From contig NC_089399.1 of assembly GCF_003171515.1 (NCBI RefSeq), positions 2,976,001 through 3,040,000 on the forward strand: 64,000 nt of DNA, in the 5' to 3' direction. Position numbers and translations under genes: made by a program. Below the pieces are notes generated by a model, which saw only the letters and a program-made list of their open reading frames with translations, was not told the DNA's origin and did no database searches. Source of the DNA: Pyrenophora tritici-repentis. Its lineage: Eukaryota; Ascomycota; Dothideomycetes; Pleosporales; Pleosporaceae. Shown in pieces: positions 1 through 11,398 of this stretch (position 1 is its first letter; every line of letters begins with the position of its first letter).

Positions 1-749
1 CGAGCACACTCACTGGCAACTGCTGCTTCATGCCCATATTCCTCGCAGCCGAGTCTAGATAGCTCGTCACGATCTATGATGTTATTATATGTCTCCCTGA
101 CTGATGATTGGCTGCTTACATTCCAGCCTAGTCTATCAAGAATCAGTAAATGAACGCGGTGGTAAGCAAGGGAATATTGCCAACATACCGGCCCTTGGTC
201 AAATGGTCGACAGTTGAGAGTCGTCGAGCCAAATGATATGGCTGCTCATAAGTAGTCGACACTGTCACACCGAATCCAATGCTCTTGGTCGCTGCAGCCA
301 TTGCACTGATGACCGCCAACGGCTCGTTGACTGGCCACTGAGCACCAGATGTTATTGCCGCATCAAGATTGCCATTGTACACATCGTAGCCACCGAGAAC
401 GTCAGCTATGAATATGCCATGGACCTTGGCTTCTTCCAGCAGTTTTGCAAGGTCTACCCAATGGTCGAGGTCGTTGAACTCGTGGGAATGGTCATCGGGA
501 TGCCTCCACATCCCCGGCGACTGGTGCCCACTGCCTGTATGCCACCTCAAATTAGTTTACCAACACTGCCTGGGCGATCATCGCGCGGAGAGTACACTAA
601 TGCTGCCAGGAGGCTTTACATATTCATGTGAACTTACACATTTCCACGAAGGCATTGATGATCAATTTCTTGCCAGGCTTCCCTCTTCCACTCCTCCGCC
701 TTCCATTCTTCGCAGCTTCACTGCCATTCTCTCGCTTCCTCTTTGCCAT
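1..749 (-). CDS. NtaA/SnaA-type flavin-dependent monooxygenase, 5' part only
   Basis: N-terminal part of a bacterial-luciferase-like, FMN-dependent monooxygenase of the nitrilotriacetate/dibenzothiophene monooxygenase group. Exon 1 is 749-638 (Met at 749, basic leader, then KKLIINAFVEM). A gtaagt intron leads to exon 2 at 534-189, which reads SGHQSPGMWRHPDD, FIADVLGGYDVY, PVNEPLAVISAMAA and STTYEQPYHLARR, ending STVDHLTKGR. These are the family's TIM-barrel N-terminal strands. A second intron (188-133) restores LGWN, matching the usual GRVGWN. Beyond that the expected family motif (VTS...HDERY) is not clear in the 120 bases left before the window edge, so this is either another intron, a divergent form or a decayed copy. 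Family members oxidise diverse substrates with a separate flavin reductase; the substrate here cannot be told. Confidence 0.8.
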
Positions 750-1262
750 GGTTGGAGATTGTGGGGGTTCGGACGTTTGCTGGTAAATGTCGCCGAGACA
801 GATGGTGGTAGGTTGAAGCGGATGGTGTGCTTTCAACCGCCTTTAACGCCATCGCTTATCTGCAACCCCAACTACATCCGAAACGGGTGAAAGCTGCCCG
901 GCTCGCATCTTGCCAACTGTTCTCTCCGATATAGGAACTACTCCACTACTGCAGTACGTGTTGTTGGCAATACAAATCGGCCCTTCGTCGCCATCTTACC
1001 CCGCTACCGTGCCACGCCAGACTACTCCACAATTGCGACAATCCTCTTGCTCCACCCAATGTTCTCTCGCACGCACGCATGCAAATGGATCGAATGCATA
1101 GCCCTGTCTAGCTCAAAACGCGCAATGGATACCCTTTATGATGCGAAAAGGCGTTGCGTGGACTGTCGGCATTCAATCCGTATAGCATGATTTTGGCGTG
1201 GGTGTTTGTCTTTTGAACGCATTTGAATAATCTCATTCGAGTCTGGTATATCACCATTAATC
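750..1262. other. intergenic, divergent promoter region
   Basis: About 510 bases between the start of the NtaA-type monooxygenase (minus) and the dehydrogenase (plus), so it probably holds both promoters. No convincing coding segment or RNA gene was seen. Confidence 0.5.
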
Positions 1263-2642
1263 ATGGCATTGTCGAAGAAACGCACAAGAAGTTCTGCGGC
1301 TCGTTCGCCTACGAGATCTTTGCCTGATAAGAGGATGAAGGTACAAGACGAATTTCAGCGAAGGAAATCAGTACCACGGCCGCCTGAACGACAACATGCG
1401 TTGTTGTTGCATGCAGCTCGTCAACCATATGACCTCGCCACAAGCCATGCCACTCCAGTCATCAAGCTTGGGACTGAGCTGTTGGTCAGGGTGGAAGCCA
1501 TAGGACTAAACCCAATCGATTGGAAAGCCCCGTAAGTTTTGAACGTGGCGTCACTGCTGTATCTACGTCTGCTAACATCGAAAAGTGATTTCGGTTTTGG
1601 CATCCCAACACTGCCATACATAGCAGGTCGCGAGTTTGCCGGCACCGTCATCAAAGTAGGCACTACTTCGCCCTCTCGGTTACAGCCCGGCGACCTTGTA
1701 ACCGTGCCATCAACCGACTACCGTGACCTCCGCAAGGCTGCCTACCAACAATACAGCATCGCCTCCTCCTTCAACACCATCCGGATCCCACGAGACATCT
1801 CTGTAAACTCCGGCAGCATTATCGGCGTAGCCTTCGTATCCGCCGTACTCGCCCTAGGAATATGCATGGGCGTCAACTTCTCCGACATTGAAAACGGCCC
1901 CAACCTCCTCGAAACCGTCCGAAAGGTAGATCCAGAATCGCTCCCAGTGGATATTCGTCAAGAATGTCTTTCCAGCATCTCGACCACTGAACGCGCCAAG
2001 CCAGGAGATTTCCTCGTAGTCTGGGGCGGCAGCTCAACCTGCGCACATGTGGCAAAGCAACTCGCACGTCTCGCCGGCTTGAGAATCATCTCTGTGGTTG
2101 ATACGGCGAAACATGGACTCCGTCTCTCGACCACGGATCGCATCCGTAGTGATCTTATCGTGGACTCGCATGACCCACAGCGCGCTATCGACATTATTCG
2201 CGCCAGCACGGGCAATACAGCGCGTTTCGGTTTCGACACCATCGGCAAGGAAACAGCCGCCCATCTCCTCAGTTCACTGGCTCATCCAAACGAAAATTCC
2301 AAACTGCCATCTCGCGCCGGTGCTAAACCTCCGACTCCGCCGTCTACTCCGCTAGATGAGAAGCCGCAGGTACTGCGCTCGCATTTGGTGGGTATGACGG
2401 GCTTGCCCAAGACGGATCTGCCAGAAGGTGTTGTACTACATAGTGTTCCGATTAAGCTTTACCACGAGGTGCCTGAAGTGGGTGAGGAGCTGAGCGCGTG
2501 GTGTGAGAGGTTGCTACTTAAGGGTCTTTTGGTGCCGCCGGATGTTGTGGGGGTTGTCAAGGGGTTGGATGGGATTAATGCGGGGTTAGATCGGATGAGG
2601 AGGAGGGAGATTAGTGGGGGGGAGATTAGTTGCTGTTCTTGA
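1263..2642 (+). CDS. zinc-type alcohol dehydrogenase / enoyl reductase-like (MDR) protein
   Basis: Exons 1263-1531 and 1586-2642; the 54-nt intron (gtaagt, gctaac branch, aaaag) joins WKAP to DFGFGIP. The 441-aa product shows the GroES-like domain of medium-chain dehydrogenases: ELLVRVEAIGLNPIDWK, then GREFAGTVIKVG and LQPGDLV. A Rossmann segment follows (GDFLVVWGGSSTCAHVAKQ, with RLAGLRIISVVD). The catalytic-zinc cysteine after the first strand is replaced by NPIDWK, as in the fungal trans-enoyl-reductase / quinone-oxidoreductase-like branch, so zinc is probably absent and the cofactor NADPH. The N-terminus carries about 35 extra basic residues. Fungal relatives act as stand-alone enoyl reductases of polyketide clusters or as uncharacterised reductases; the substrate is unknown. 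The gene is divergent from the monooxygenase and may belong with it. Confidence 0.85.
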
Positions 2643-2899
2643 TTGAGGGGCTGAAAAGTGATAGATGGGGTTTAGATGAGCGTGGGCGGTTTCTTGTGTT
2701 TCGTTAGATGTATTTAGGTTACAGTATACGAAGGTTGCATCAGTATATAACAAAATTCGCAACGCTTTTTCCATCGATTACATAGCGAACACTTGGTGCA
2801 GTATATACATTACAATCTTTCAGATCTACATTCACTAGCTTAACAGATACTTCTCTACAAGCACACCACATTATTATCCCCCACATTACCACAACCATC

Positions 2900-4585
2900 T
2901 CACAACTTCCCCACCCCACGCCCTCCCTCTCTCTCTCCATCCCTCTTAACAATAACCTCATCCACCTGCTCAATCGCCGTCAACTTCTCCCCAAACCCAC
3001 TAATCACCACCCAAGCCGGCCAAAGCGACACCCCCCAAAGCGCAAAATTCCAATACACACCCCCCCACCTCGGCAAAAACCTTAATACTAGTAACTCCAT
3101 AACTAACCGCCTGCCACGCACTCTCCGTGCCCCTAAGTAGCGCCGCATACCGAATAACCTGTTCTTCATCTTCCGCCAGATTCCCAATCACAAAGTACAA
3201 AAACAGGTAGTTCAGCTGGAACCCGACGGTTAGGAAGATGAAGACGGCGAAGGCGCGGCCAAAACCGTGCGACGCCCAGTCGTACGTGGGCTGCGAGTCG
3301 CGGAATTGCGTTACTAGGATCGTCGCCCAGAGCCACCAGGCGCCTTGTAAGATAGCGATGACGAAGAAGGAGGTGCGGGCGCGGGTTCGCAGGGCGATTG
3401 TTGTGCGGTCGAGGTAGGCGCCTAGGAGGTTGCCGCAGATTACGGCGATGATGCCGGAGAGGAAGGAGCCTAGGGCTCGGGCGCGGACGGAGAACCATAC
3501 TTTTCTCTCGTTAGTAAAGGTTATCTTTTCATTTGATATGAAATGGAGATACTCACAGGCCAGATACGTAAAATACACCGCCTCAGCGAAAACCGCCTGT
3601 CCAATCCACAACAAGATCAACAAGAACTTCTTCGTACAAAACAGTCTCGCTGTCTCTTTGAGTTCAAACCATGGATCCTTGGCAATTCTCAACACCACTT
3701 TTTTGCCATCCTTTCGCTCCACCTGATCCGGTTTATTCAGGAACCATCCGACCACAGGTCCAATACACTGCAGCGCGATAAAGATGAGATACACGGTATA
3801 CGTGACTTTACCAGCCTGGTCGCGGTCGGCGTTAAGGCCTAGGTTTATGGCGCCGCCGAGGATCTGGCCGGCGAGACGGTAGGTGAGCCAGTAGCCGAGT
3901 GCTTTTCCTTTATTCCAGGGTTCGGGATAGGCGATTGCGATTGCGGCTTCGGCCATCCAGAAGAGGCCCGCGGAGAGACCACAGAGAGAGGAGCCGAGGT
4001 AGATGAACCATTCTGTGCCGAAGCGGTTGTTGGTGTACTGCGTGTGAGTGTTAGAAGATAAAGATGCTGGGTAGAAAGCCGGAGATTTGGGGAGAGAGGT
4101 GGGAAGAGAAGAAGACGTACAAGAGCAGCAGCATAAGGCGCGTATCCAACCCTAAACAAAACATTAATCGACCAAACCTGGATTTGCCAGTGGAGATGGA
4201 AAACTTACGTTCCTAACATCAAAGCACCTTTGATTCCAACATACTTAACAATCACACTGCTAAAGTAACAGCTCACCACCATCAAGCAAAACGTAAGCGC
4301 ATTCCCGGCATTCACCAGATGCGGTGACTGCGCGCCTCCAGCTCCTAGACTGTTCATTGCGCCCCATATTCCTGGTGCGCTGAAGTTGCATAATCCGAGA
4401 ACAGTGATGTTGAAGAACGTGGATCGGTACCATCGTACTGTTTTTTTGGCAGTTAGAAAGTGTAGTTCTGGCAAAAGAACAGACGGTTCAAGACACGTAA
4501 CAAACGAACCTGGATAATCGCGTCTCTGCTGAACACTAACATCGCTCGCCGACTCTACAGACGGAATCTTGTCGGTATCCGCCAT
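2900..4585 (-). CDS. UNC93-like MFS transporter, with a one-base frameshift near the 3' end
   Basis: Five exons: 4585-4510, 4437-4209, 4151-4121 (31 nt), 4037-3557 and 3499-2900. The product is a multi-span membrane protein of the UNC93-like/DUF895 branch of the major facilitator superfamily: LCNFSAPGIWGAMNSLGAGG in the first span region, YTNNRFGTEWFIYLGSSLCG, then WQAVSYGVTSIKVFAEVGG near the end. After EVGG the frame runs into unrelated residues, while the next frame continues the family pattern (VYWNFALWGVSLWPAW) to a stop at 2900. One base too many in the G7 run on the coding strand (3060-3066) explains this; with six Gs the product would be 471 aa. It is either an assembly error or a recent disabling mutation. 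Substrate unknown. Confidence 0.8.
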
Positions 4586-5455
4586 GCTGATTCTGTTGCT
4601 GCCACTGGGCGTAGGAAGGTATAGCGATGCGAAAATACGTGGCAACCCTTCTCCAGAAAGAAGATAGCAACAATAAGCCTCCCTACCAACTTCAATCCCT
4701 CAAGTAACGCAGGAAAGTAAACTCTACATACAAAAGCCCACGCCTACTCTCACCTACCCATGCCCTCCCCATCATCTGTCTCGCTTCTGAAGCCAACCAC
4801 AGCAACGTGCTCTAACCCGCCCAAGTGGCGTGCTTTTGCATGCGTACGCCGTCATCCCGACTACATGGATGCCGGCGCCGTGATAACCATAGCAAACGGC
4901 CCTGCCTTCCTCCGGTAATCGGGACGCATAATCCTGCGTTTGGGCGTAAAAAACGGTGTGCGATTATCCGCCGTGTTGTGTGTTGGAGATGAGGGCGGGT
5001 GAGTTTGGTTTGCTTTTCGGCCCGATTCATGCGTGTCGACAATTTGAGGTGATAGCACGCCATTTGGCGCGGGATACGCGGTACGGAGGGTCCTTTGACT
5101 CTCGGTTTCTCCACTTGTGCGTATGCAGGGCAGGGCCGTGAGATGGTAGAAGCGGGGTAGCTGGGTTTGTTGGAGTCGTTGTGGTTCGAATGGGATGAGG
5201 ATGCTGTCGCTGACGGAATTCGGAGAGCACATGTTGTGATTTAAGATTCGGTGTGGTGGCTTCCGGTTTCAAAGGGTGATGGTCAGTGCGTGGAGGGGCG
5301 TTTATCTGGCATCGAGATGGGGTTGCGTGGATGAGGCTGGGTTAAGACTATGTTGACGACTACGTTGACTAAGATGAAGATATGTGTGAATCACGTGCGC
5401 ACGAGGAAAGCACAACATGTAACGCGAAACTTGCAAACTACCCGATAAGGAAAGG
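4586..5455. other. intergenic
   Basis: About 870 bases upstream of the UNC93-like gene and downstream of the Baeyer-Villiger-type gene. Several open frames overlap here on both strands, but none has splice logic or a recognisable motif. Confidence 0.4.
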
Positions 5456-7380
5456 TCATGACTTCTTCTGCGCCCCTGGAAGATCCCACCACTTCTCATG
5501 TAGATCTTTGAGGTCAACTTCTTGAGGTGGTCTCAGATACGCAGTAAGGTCTCTGGACTCATCCAGCTCTGCCTGTGTATAGCCGTTCCCAAAGTACGCG
5601 AAACGATTGAGTTTATCTTCTCGTTCATACTCCCAGTCTTCCCACCGTGGCTCACGTCTGACAATAGTAATGTGAGCTGCTGAACCTGGCCACAGCCCAT
5701 GAATACGCTGACCAGGGAGGCCACCATTGTTCCATGAGGAGCAGTTATCCGTTAGCACTGTAGTGGGGAAGAAAGCGTCGCAGTAATCGATAAAATCGTC
5801 AGTCGCCTCTTTTGAGGGCCACATAGCTTTGATTCCTTGTGAAGATGCTTTGCGGAAAGCTTTGGCGAAGTATGCAAGTGCAGTTTCGACAGCTTGCGGA
5901 ACGGTACCGGAGGGTCCTGTAGCATGGGGACCAGCCAGAAAGAAGAGATTCGGGAAACCGGGGGTTGCTATTCCCATGTACGTATATGGGAAGCCCCATT
6001 GACCATCGGGTTTCCAAGATTTGTTCAAATCCTCCCCGTGCGCCTTGATAGGGAAAGGAGGAACGAGGTCTGTGTTTGCACCTGTAGCACATAGTATGGC
6101 ATCAAAGTCGAAATTCTTCCCATCTACTGTCTCTATACCGGTCTGTGTGAAGCGTTTGATGGGAGTTTTGACAAGCTGCACATTGTCTTCTGTTAGTGAC
6201 TCCAGGTAGCCTGGACCAGGTGTCAAGCGCCTGCAATGTGGCGAGAACGATGGTATAAGCCCATCAAGAAGTTCTGGTTTCTTTGCTGAGCGCTTTTTCA
6301 TGACTTCGGTAAATTGCTCCGTTATCCCAGCGTTTTCCTCGGAACCGCGTACCATGGCGCGAAAGCCTCTCCAGTACCTGTCTTCAAGCTCTTTACGGAA
6401 ATTGAGGTACGTCTGTGGATCTTGAAACGATTTTCGCTGTTCTTCGGGATAAGGCTGAGGTTCGAAAGTTCGTTCATCGCCCGCCCACGATGTTGCAATC
6501 CATGTGGGATTCCGTACAAAGTGCGTGACTTGTTTGGATACTAGCTGCAGGTTTGGGACCACCTGAATTCCGCTTGCACCATTTCCGATAACGGCGACTT
6601 TCTTGCCTCTTGGATCGAATGAAGGATCCCAATTTGATGTATGTCTCAAATGGCCTTGAAACTCGTCCAGACCCGGATAGTCGGGCAACTTCCAAGCATT
6701 GAATCGTCCGATTGCGGTGATGACAAAATCAAAGCTCTCAGTAGTCACCTTCTCTTTCTCCAGATCCTGTACCTTCAAACTCCATTGGGAACTTGCGCCA
6801 TCCCATTCAGCTTCGTCTACACGATGCCGTAATTTGATGTACTTGTACACATCATGTTTCCTAGCTTGAGCTTGCCAATAGTCTCGAATCTCAGCCCCTT
6901 GTGCAAAGATTTCGGACCATTGGGTGTTTGGCGAAAATGTTGATTGGTAGACGTGAGCAGGTATATCACATCGCACACCTGGATAGTTATTTTCCAGCCA
7001 TGTCCCGCTCTGAGGTTACGTTAGACAAAGTTGAAAAAGCAGGGCATTGGGAAACTTACCACATCGCTATTCTTCTCGAAGATGGTCAATTTGAGTCCTG
7101 GAACTTTGGCTGGTAGTATAATGCCGGCACTGATGCCGGAAAGTCCAGCGCCAATGACGGCAACCTTGATCTCTCGCACATTGTCGATGTAGCGATTTGG
7201 ATCGATCTGGAATTTGGAAACCGGGTATGGTATGTTCAGATTGGGATGATTGTTCACATTCTGCTTCTCTGCTGGCGGTGTGAGGTGTCCAGTGAGTTGC
7301 GCGACGCGTTGCTTAGAGGTTGCTGTCTTTGCTTCTGGCGTGACTTTGTCCGCAGCGGGGATTACCGGATTTGGGGACAT
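5456..7380 (-). CDS. Baeyer-Villiger-type flavoprotein monooxygenase
   Basis: Exons 7380-7060 and 7009-5456, joined by a 50-nt intron (gtaagt ... cctcag), giving 624 aa. The first Rossmann motif for FAD is VIGAGLSG near residues 76-82. SGTWLENNYPGVRCDIPAH follows the splice site and is the usual conserved GTW/YPG/D segment. The Baeyer-Villiger fingerprint FxGxxxHxxxW(P/D) is present as F224, G226, H230, W234, D235. The NADPH Rossmann motif is VIGNGASG near 247-254. Such enzymes insert oxygen next to ketones or oxidise soft heteroatoms with NADPH and O2. The closest general class is 4-hydroxyacetophenone/cyclohexanone-type monooxygenase; the substrate is unknown. It sits downstream of a transporter and two other redox genes, which suggests a shared catabolic or secondary pathway, but this is inference. 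Confidence 0.9.
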
Positions 7381-8208
7381 TACGTAATCAAGAGTCTAGT
7401 GAACTGGTATGAGCTGCTTTGATGTCTTCCAAACATTCCTGAACTATGCAATCCTCTTGAATCCATCTATTAAAGTATGTCTACATACGAAACTATCCAC
7501 TGTATCTTGGCAGGCTCGTGACATGATCTTTGCTGTGCCGCTATCGGATTTCGGGCGACTGTCATGCATAGACACGCAAGCACGTCTTCTCCCCACTTCG
7601 TGACGGAATGGCCAGATAAGGAGTACCAGACTCCTCTGTCCGCCTGCCAGCAGAAGCTTGATGCCGTGTTTGGCCTCTCCAATGACACGTTGGAGCGTGT
7701 GCAAGCCTGAAGTAGTATAGTGCACGCGGATAGAAATGTCTCCAAGAGCTCTCCAGTGCCAACTACATGTGCACGCTCACCAATTAGTGTCATCGACACC
7801 TATTGTTGTGCTCGATCCTATATTGGCGCGACAAAGCACGAAATTCAAGACGCGATCGCGATGAGAGAGGTCTCAATCGTGCATTATGAAGTTTACAGTA
7901 AGGCTTGGTGATCCTCAAGGTGGCCAGTGGGAAACAAACCGGAAGTCGGCACACTGGCGCCTGGGGAGAACAAGGGGCTACATGGGCTGCCCTGGACGAC
8001 ATAGCTTTTGTGCTGGCCATCGCATATAAAGGCGGATACCCGTACGTTGTTGCGAGACTTTAACAGATATCGTGGTGTAGTTGTCGACTTCCCCAGGGCT
8101 CGGTGCTCTTGCGGTGTACGTAAGTTAACTAGTTATCCTTGCGTCGTTCCGAAGTTCCGAATCAGCGCCCACCACGCACAATCGGCTTTGTTCAACCCCT
8201 CAAACTGT
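7381..8208. other. intergenic upstream of the Baeyer-Villiger-type gene
   Basis: About 830 bases between the monooxygenase start and the transposon. It should contain the monooxygenase promoter. No coding segment was supported. Confidence 0.4.
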
Positions 8209-8210
8209 TA

Positions 8211-8265
8211 ACATGATCCATGGGCGAGCGGCGCACACGGGCGAGCGGCGCACCCCACCAACTTT
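8211..8265 (+). repeat. left terminal inverted repeat of the Fot1-like element
   Basis: 55 bases identical to the reverse complement of 10010-10064. It contains two direct copies of a 15-base GC-rich unit at 8222-8236 and 8239-8253 (17-base period). Confidence 0.95.
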
Positions 8266-8330
8266 TGCAACTTTAAAGCGATGCATCTCAACAACGCGAT
8301 AATATTATTGCTAGATATTGATACAGTAGA

Positions 8331-9983
8331 TTACTCTATATTAATAGTATCAGTCTTGCATGTGCGCGAGTTGTGCCCAGTCTCCTTGCACCTAGTGCAG
8401 CGCCTTTGAGCCCGCTGGCTGAGGCCTGATCGCGCTCCTCCTTGACGCTCTTCATGAGCAATCTGCTGGTCAGCCTCATTTTGAGCCAGTATATCCTCTC
8501 CAGCTCCCTTTGTGAGTACTCCATGCTTCTGTATACGCCTTTTAGAGCGCCGCCTACGCTCTGAGGCTGCGCTATTGGCCTTCTCAAGACTAGAGATCCG
8601 ATCGCGCATCAGCTCAGCAGAGAGCATCATCACCTCGGCGCCCTTCTTTAGCTGGTCAATCGCCATAATAATTGAAGCTGGTGATGAGCTCTTGTGCTGG
8701 CGCACGCGCTCACGTATTAGGCTTGACTGAGCCTCAAGCTCACGCGCGTTGCTCGGCGTTTGAGCTACCCAGGGAGCCTCTGGCAGAGCTGCTGGAGGAG
8801 TAGGTGTACGCAGTTGTACATCTACCTTTGATAGAACAGCCTCTGGTTGTAGAGGAACAAGGCCTGCGCCGCGGAAGGCTGAGCAGATATTGGCTGGCGT
8901 GAACGCTTGATCAAATGCTGCCTTGAACGCTGGCAGAAACTCTAGCTTGGTGATGTGGTTGATGTGGTTGCGCATAAGGCTCTCCACCTCACGGCTGTAC
9001 GCGCGCTTCAATGGCGAGAAGCAGCCAACATCAAGTGGCTGGAGTAGGTGAGATGAGTGAGGAGGCATACAGAGCGTATGGATATTGTTCTCCTTGCAGA
9101 GCTCCTGGAACTCTAGAGATTGGTGGCTCTTATGGCCATCAATAATAAGCAGGCGACGCGCGCCTACACTACGAGCCTGCGTGTGAGCGTTGAAGTGCTT
9201 TAGCCACTCAACTCCAAGCTCATTATTCGTCCAGCCATTATCGCTGACTGCGATCGCCCAGTCGCGTGGGATCTCAGCTTCCTTATACCAGGCTGATAGG
9301 TGGTACTGGCCAGCGAAGATGAGGAACGGTGGGACTGACCAGCCAGCAGCGCTGATAGCAGCGATCAGCGTTACCCACTCGCGATTGCCTGGCTGAATAC
9401 TCTTCGGCCTGCCTCTCCTCTCTGCTCCTGTTATAACTAGCTGCGTTGTAATCTTGCCCATCATAAAGCCAGCTTCATCAAAGTTGTAGACGTCCTCATC
9501 GCAGATACCTAGCTCAGCCTTTGTCTCTTCTACAAGCTTAAACCACCTCTTTATTAATGTTGCATCCTCACAAAGAGCTCTCTGCCTATCGTACGCTTGG
9601 TTGAAACACGTCCGAAGACTGTCTGTACGCTTAACAAAGGTAGATGGCCAGTTGACTCCAACCTGCTCTCCACCACGCGCAGCCAGCAGCTTATCAGCCA
9701 TATCACGTACAGCTGTGTAGGTAGGCGCAAATCCACGCAGATCTAGCTGAAGTATATAGCTAATAATCACCTCCTCTTCTCTCTGGGTAAGCTTCCTTGA
9801 GTTGGGCGGGCAATCGCGTCGGGCAGGTATACCAGCGCGTCGGCGGCGGAGCGTTGTTTCGGCTACGTTGTAGACTACTGCAGCAGTACGGGTACCTTGG
9901 ATCTGGTGCGCATTAATAGATGAGATAGCAAGCTGAATATCTGCTTCATTTGATAGTAATTGAGTAGCGCTGCGTTGAGCCAT
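8331..9983 (-). CDS. Fot1/pogo-family transposase with C-terminal zinc knuckle
   Basis: Single exon, 550 aa, no internal stops, ATG at 9983. The N-terminal third has the helix-turn-helix/CENP-B-type DNA-binding region ([49 protein letters not shown]). The DDE endonuclease core follows: [11 protein letters not shown] gives the first Asp, [10 protein letters not shown] the second, and [20 protein letters not shown] the third catalytic Asp block typical of pogo/Fot1 (DDE_1). A charged coiled segment leads to a C-terminal CCHC knuckle, [14 protein letters not shown]. It cuts and pastes its own element using the flanking 55-bp repeats. All three acidic blocks are intact, so it looks catalytically competent. 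Confidence 0.95.
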   Translation of the reverse strand: MAQRSATQLLSNEADIQLAISSINAHQIQGTRTAAVVYNVAETTLRRRRAGIPARRDCPPNSRKLTQREEEVIISYILQLDLRGFAPTYTAVRDMADKLLAARGGEQVGVNWPSTFVKRTDSLRTCFNQAYDRQRALCEDATLIKRWFKLVEETKAELGICDEDVYNFDEAGFMMGKITTQLVITGAERRGRPKSIQPGNREWVTLIAAISAAGWSVPPFLIFAGQYHLSAWYKEAEIPRDWAIAVSDNGWTNNELGVEWLKHFNAHTQARSVGARRLLIIDGHKSHQSLEFQELCKENNIHTLCMPPHSSHLLQPLDVGCFSPLKRAYSREVESLMRNHINHITKLEFLPAFKAAFDQAFTPANICSAFRGAGLVPLQPEAVLSKVDVQLRTPTPPAALPEAPWVAQTPSNARELEAQSSLIRERVRQHKSSSPASIIMAIDQLKKGAEVMMLSAELMRDRISSLEKANSAASERRRRSKRRIQKHGVLTKGAGEDILAQNEADQQIAHEERQGGARSGLSQRAQRRCTRCKETGHNSRTCKTDTINIE

Positions 9984-10009
9984 TGTAGATTAAGATCAGT
10001 AAGGTGAGT

Positions 10010-10064
10010 AAAGTTGGTGGGGTGCGCCGCTCGCCCGTGTGCGCCGCTCGCCCATGGATCATGT
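10010..10064 (-). repeat. right terminal inverted repeat of the Fot1-like element
   Basis: Exact inverted copy of 8211-8265, followed directly by the TA target duplication at 10065-10066. Confidence 0.95.
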
Positions 10065-11107
10065 TACACGTTTATTAACATTGATATATGGTATGCGACT
10101 TCCTCTTACTAGGACACATCTATCCATTCCCGCGGCGATAACTTGCCATGGAGGAACATGTCTTGCGGGATGACCTGCGCGTCTCCCGGGAAAAAGGAGG
10201 ATATAGAGTTCTATGCTGACGCGCTAGAGTCTCGAACAACGAGGAGCCTTGTCGCTGTTCAGAGCCGATCATCAATCGCGAGGCAGATGCGCCTTCGAAG
10301 TTGAAGAACAGCTGGCGTTGACGAAGTTTGGAAATGCCCATAGCAAGTTCCTCGGATATGGGTCGTGTAGCACATCCCGAGGCTAAACCGGCTCGTTGCT
10401 CGTTACATTCACTAATGGCCAGGTCTCCCAACTGGCGCTGAACCTTCCGTCTAGACACCGGCCCTCTTACGGTCCCTGTGCTTTAGGCTGACAGGATCTT
10501 GAAGGCACCTTGCTCAGAATCTCACTCGTTCTTCTGCGCAATGTCGAGATCGAATCAATTCAGCACGACTGCGACCAGTATTGCGACTAGTTGCGGCATT
10601 ATCTTTGATCATCCACTTGGAGCTTCCTTGCCAAGGGACCAACAGCGGTAATTCTACGGCAAGCGTAGGCGCTCTGAAACTTCCATGTCTTGACGCCTTG
10701 TCGTGGACATGTCCCTCAATTGCGACTGGATTTCCGAACAACGGGCAAAAACTCGGCCGGACAGTCCAGACAGTGCGACCTGCCAATCTCGGAACGCGTA
10801 CCAAGCAGCTGTCTTAAGCTTTTAGCCGTTTTTGCATGTGGCGACATGAGCTGAGGTGCGTATTGGTATGCTACCGGTATGTTGGATGGCATCTTACCAA
10901 GCACTTGGAACGAGTGATTTCTTCATTTTGATCTGTGGGCATTCGGCATCGTAGGGCTGCAGTATCAATGAGCGGACGGATACCCAAGCTCAGCATTGGT
11001 TAGAAGACATAGCCACAATGTTTGTCATGTCGAATGCAATGTTGACATTTAATGCTCAGCGCTAGAAATCTTTCCTGGCACACAAATCGAAGGGCGGGCT
11101 ACCATTA

Positions 11108-11113
11108 CACGTG
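11108..11113. promoter_or_regulatory. CACGTG box, candidate NUC-1/Pho4 site (distal)
   Basis: CACGTG followed by GG, 611 bases before the symporter ATG. The core is palindromic; the flank matches the strong form of the yeast Pho4 site. Neurospora NUC-1 activates pho-4 through CACGTG, so phosphate-starvation control is a reasonable inference. Confidence 0.5.
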
Positions 11114-11398
11114 GGGAGCGGGTAGGGGAACATGAGCTTGGTGAGTTTGAGGTTTTGACCATGAGACGTCTCGTAGGCTTCATTGAGCCCACGTTCTGTA
11201 TCTATTCCTCTCATTGGTTAGCTCATTGACACTCAGCTTCTCCGCCGTACCGCCAAGCTATAGCCAAGATTCACCGAAGAGACGTAGAAAACGTTGGCAC
11301 CGGCTTGATATCTCTTTGGAGATATTACAGGTTACCAAGTCCTTCGCTTAATGCCGTTGACATTGTTAGTTTTGGCCAATACTTCTATGTACACCCTC

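Larger units (their letters stand above)
8211..10064 (-). mobile_element. Fot1/pogo-like DNA transposon, apparently complete (1,854 bp)
   Basis: The element is bounded by perfect 55-bp terminal inverted repeats (8211-8265 and 10010-10064) and flanked by TA on both sides (8209-8210 and 10065-10066), the target duplication of the Tc1/mariner superfamily. It encodes one uninterrupted 550-aa transposase on the minus strand. Perfect repeats and an open frame without stop codons argue for recent insertion and against repeat-induced point mutation. It lies between the Baeyer-Villiger-type gene and the phosphate symporter and interrupts neither. Confidence 0.95.

Noticed and set aside
5170..5200. GGTTCGAATGGG word resembling a tRNA T-loop
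   Set aside because: No matching acceptor or anticodon stems around it.
10120..10458. 112-aa minus-strand frame beside the transposon
   Set aside because: No family resemblance and no splice continuation; not part of the element since it lies outside the inverted repeat.
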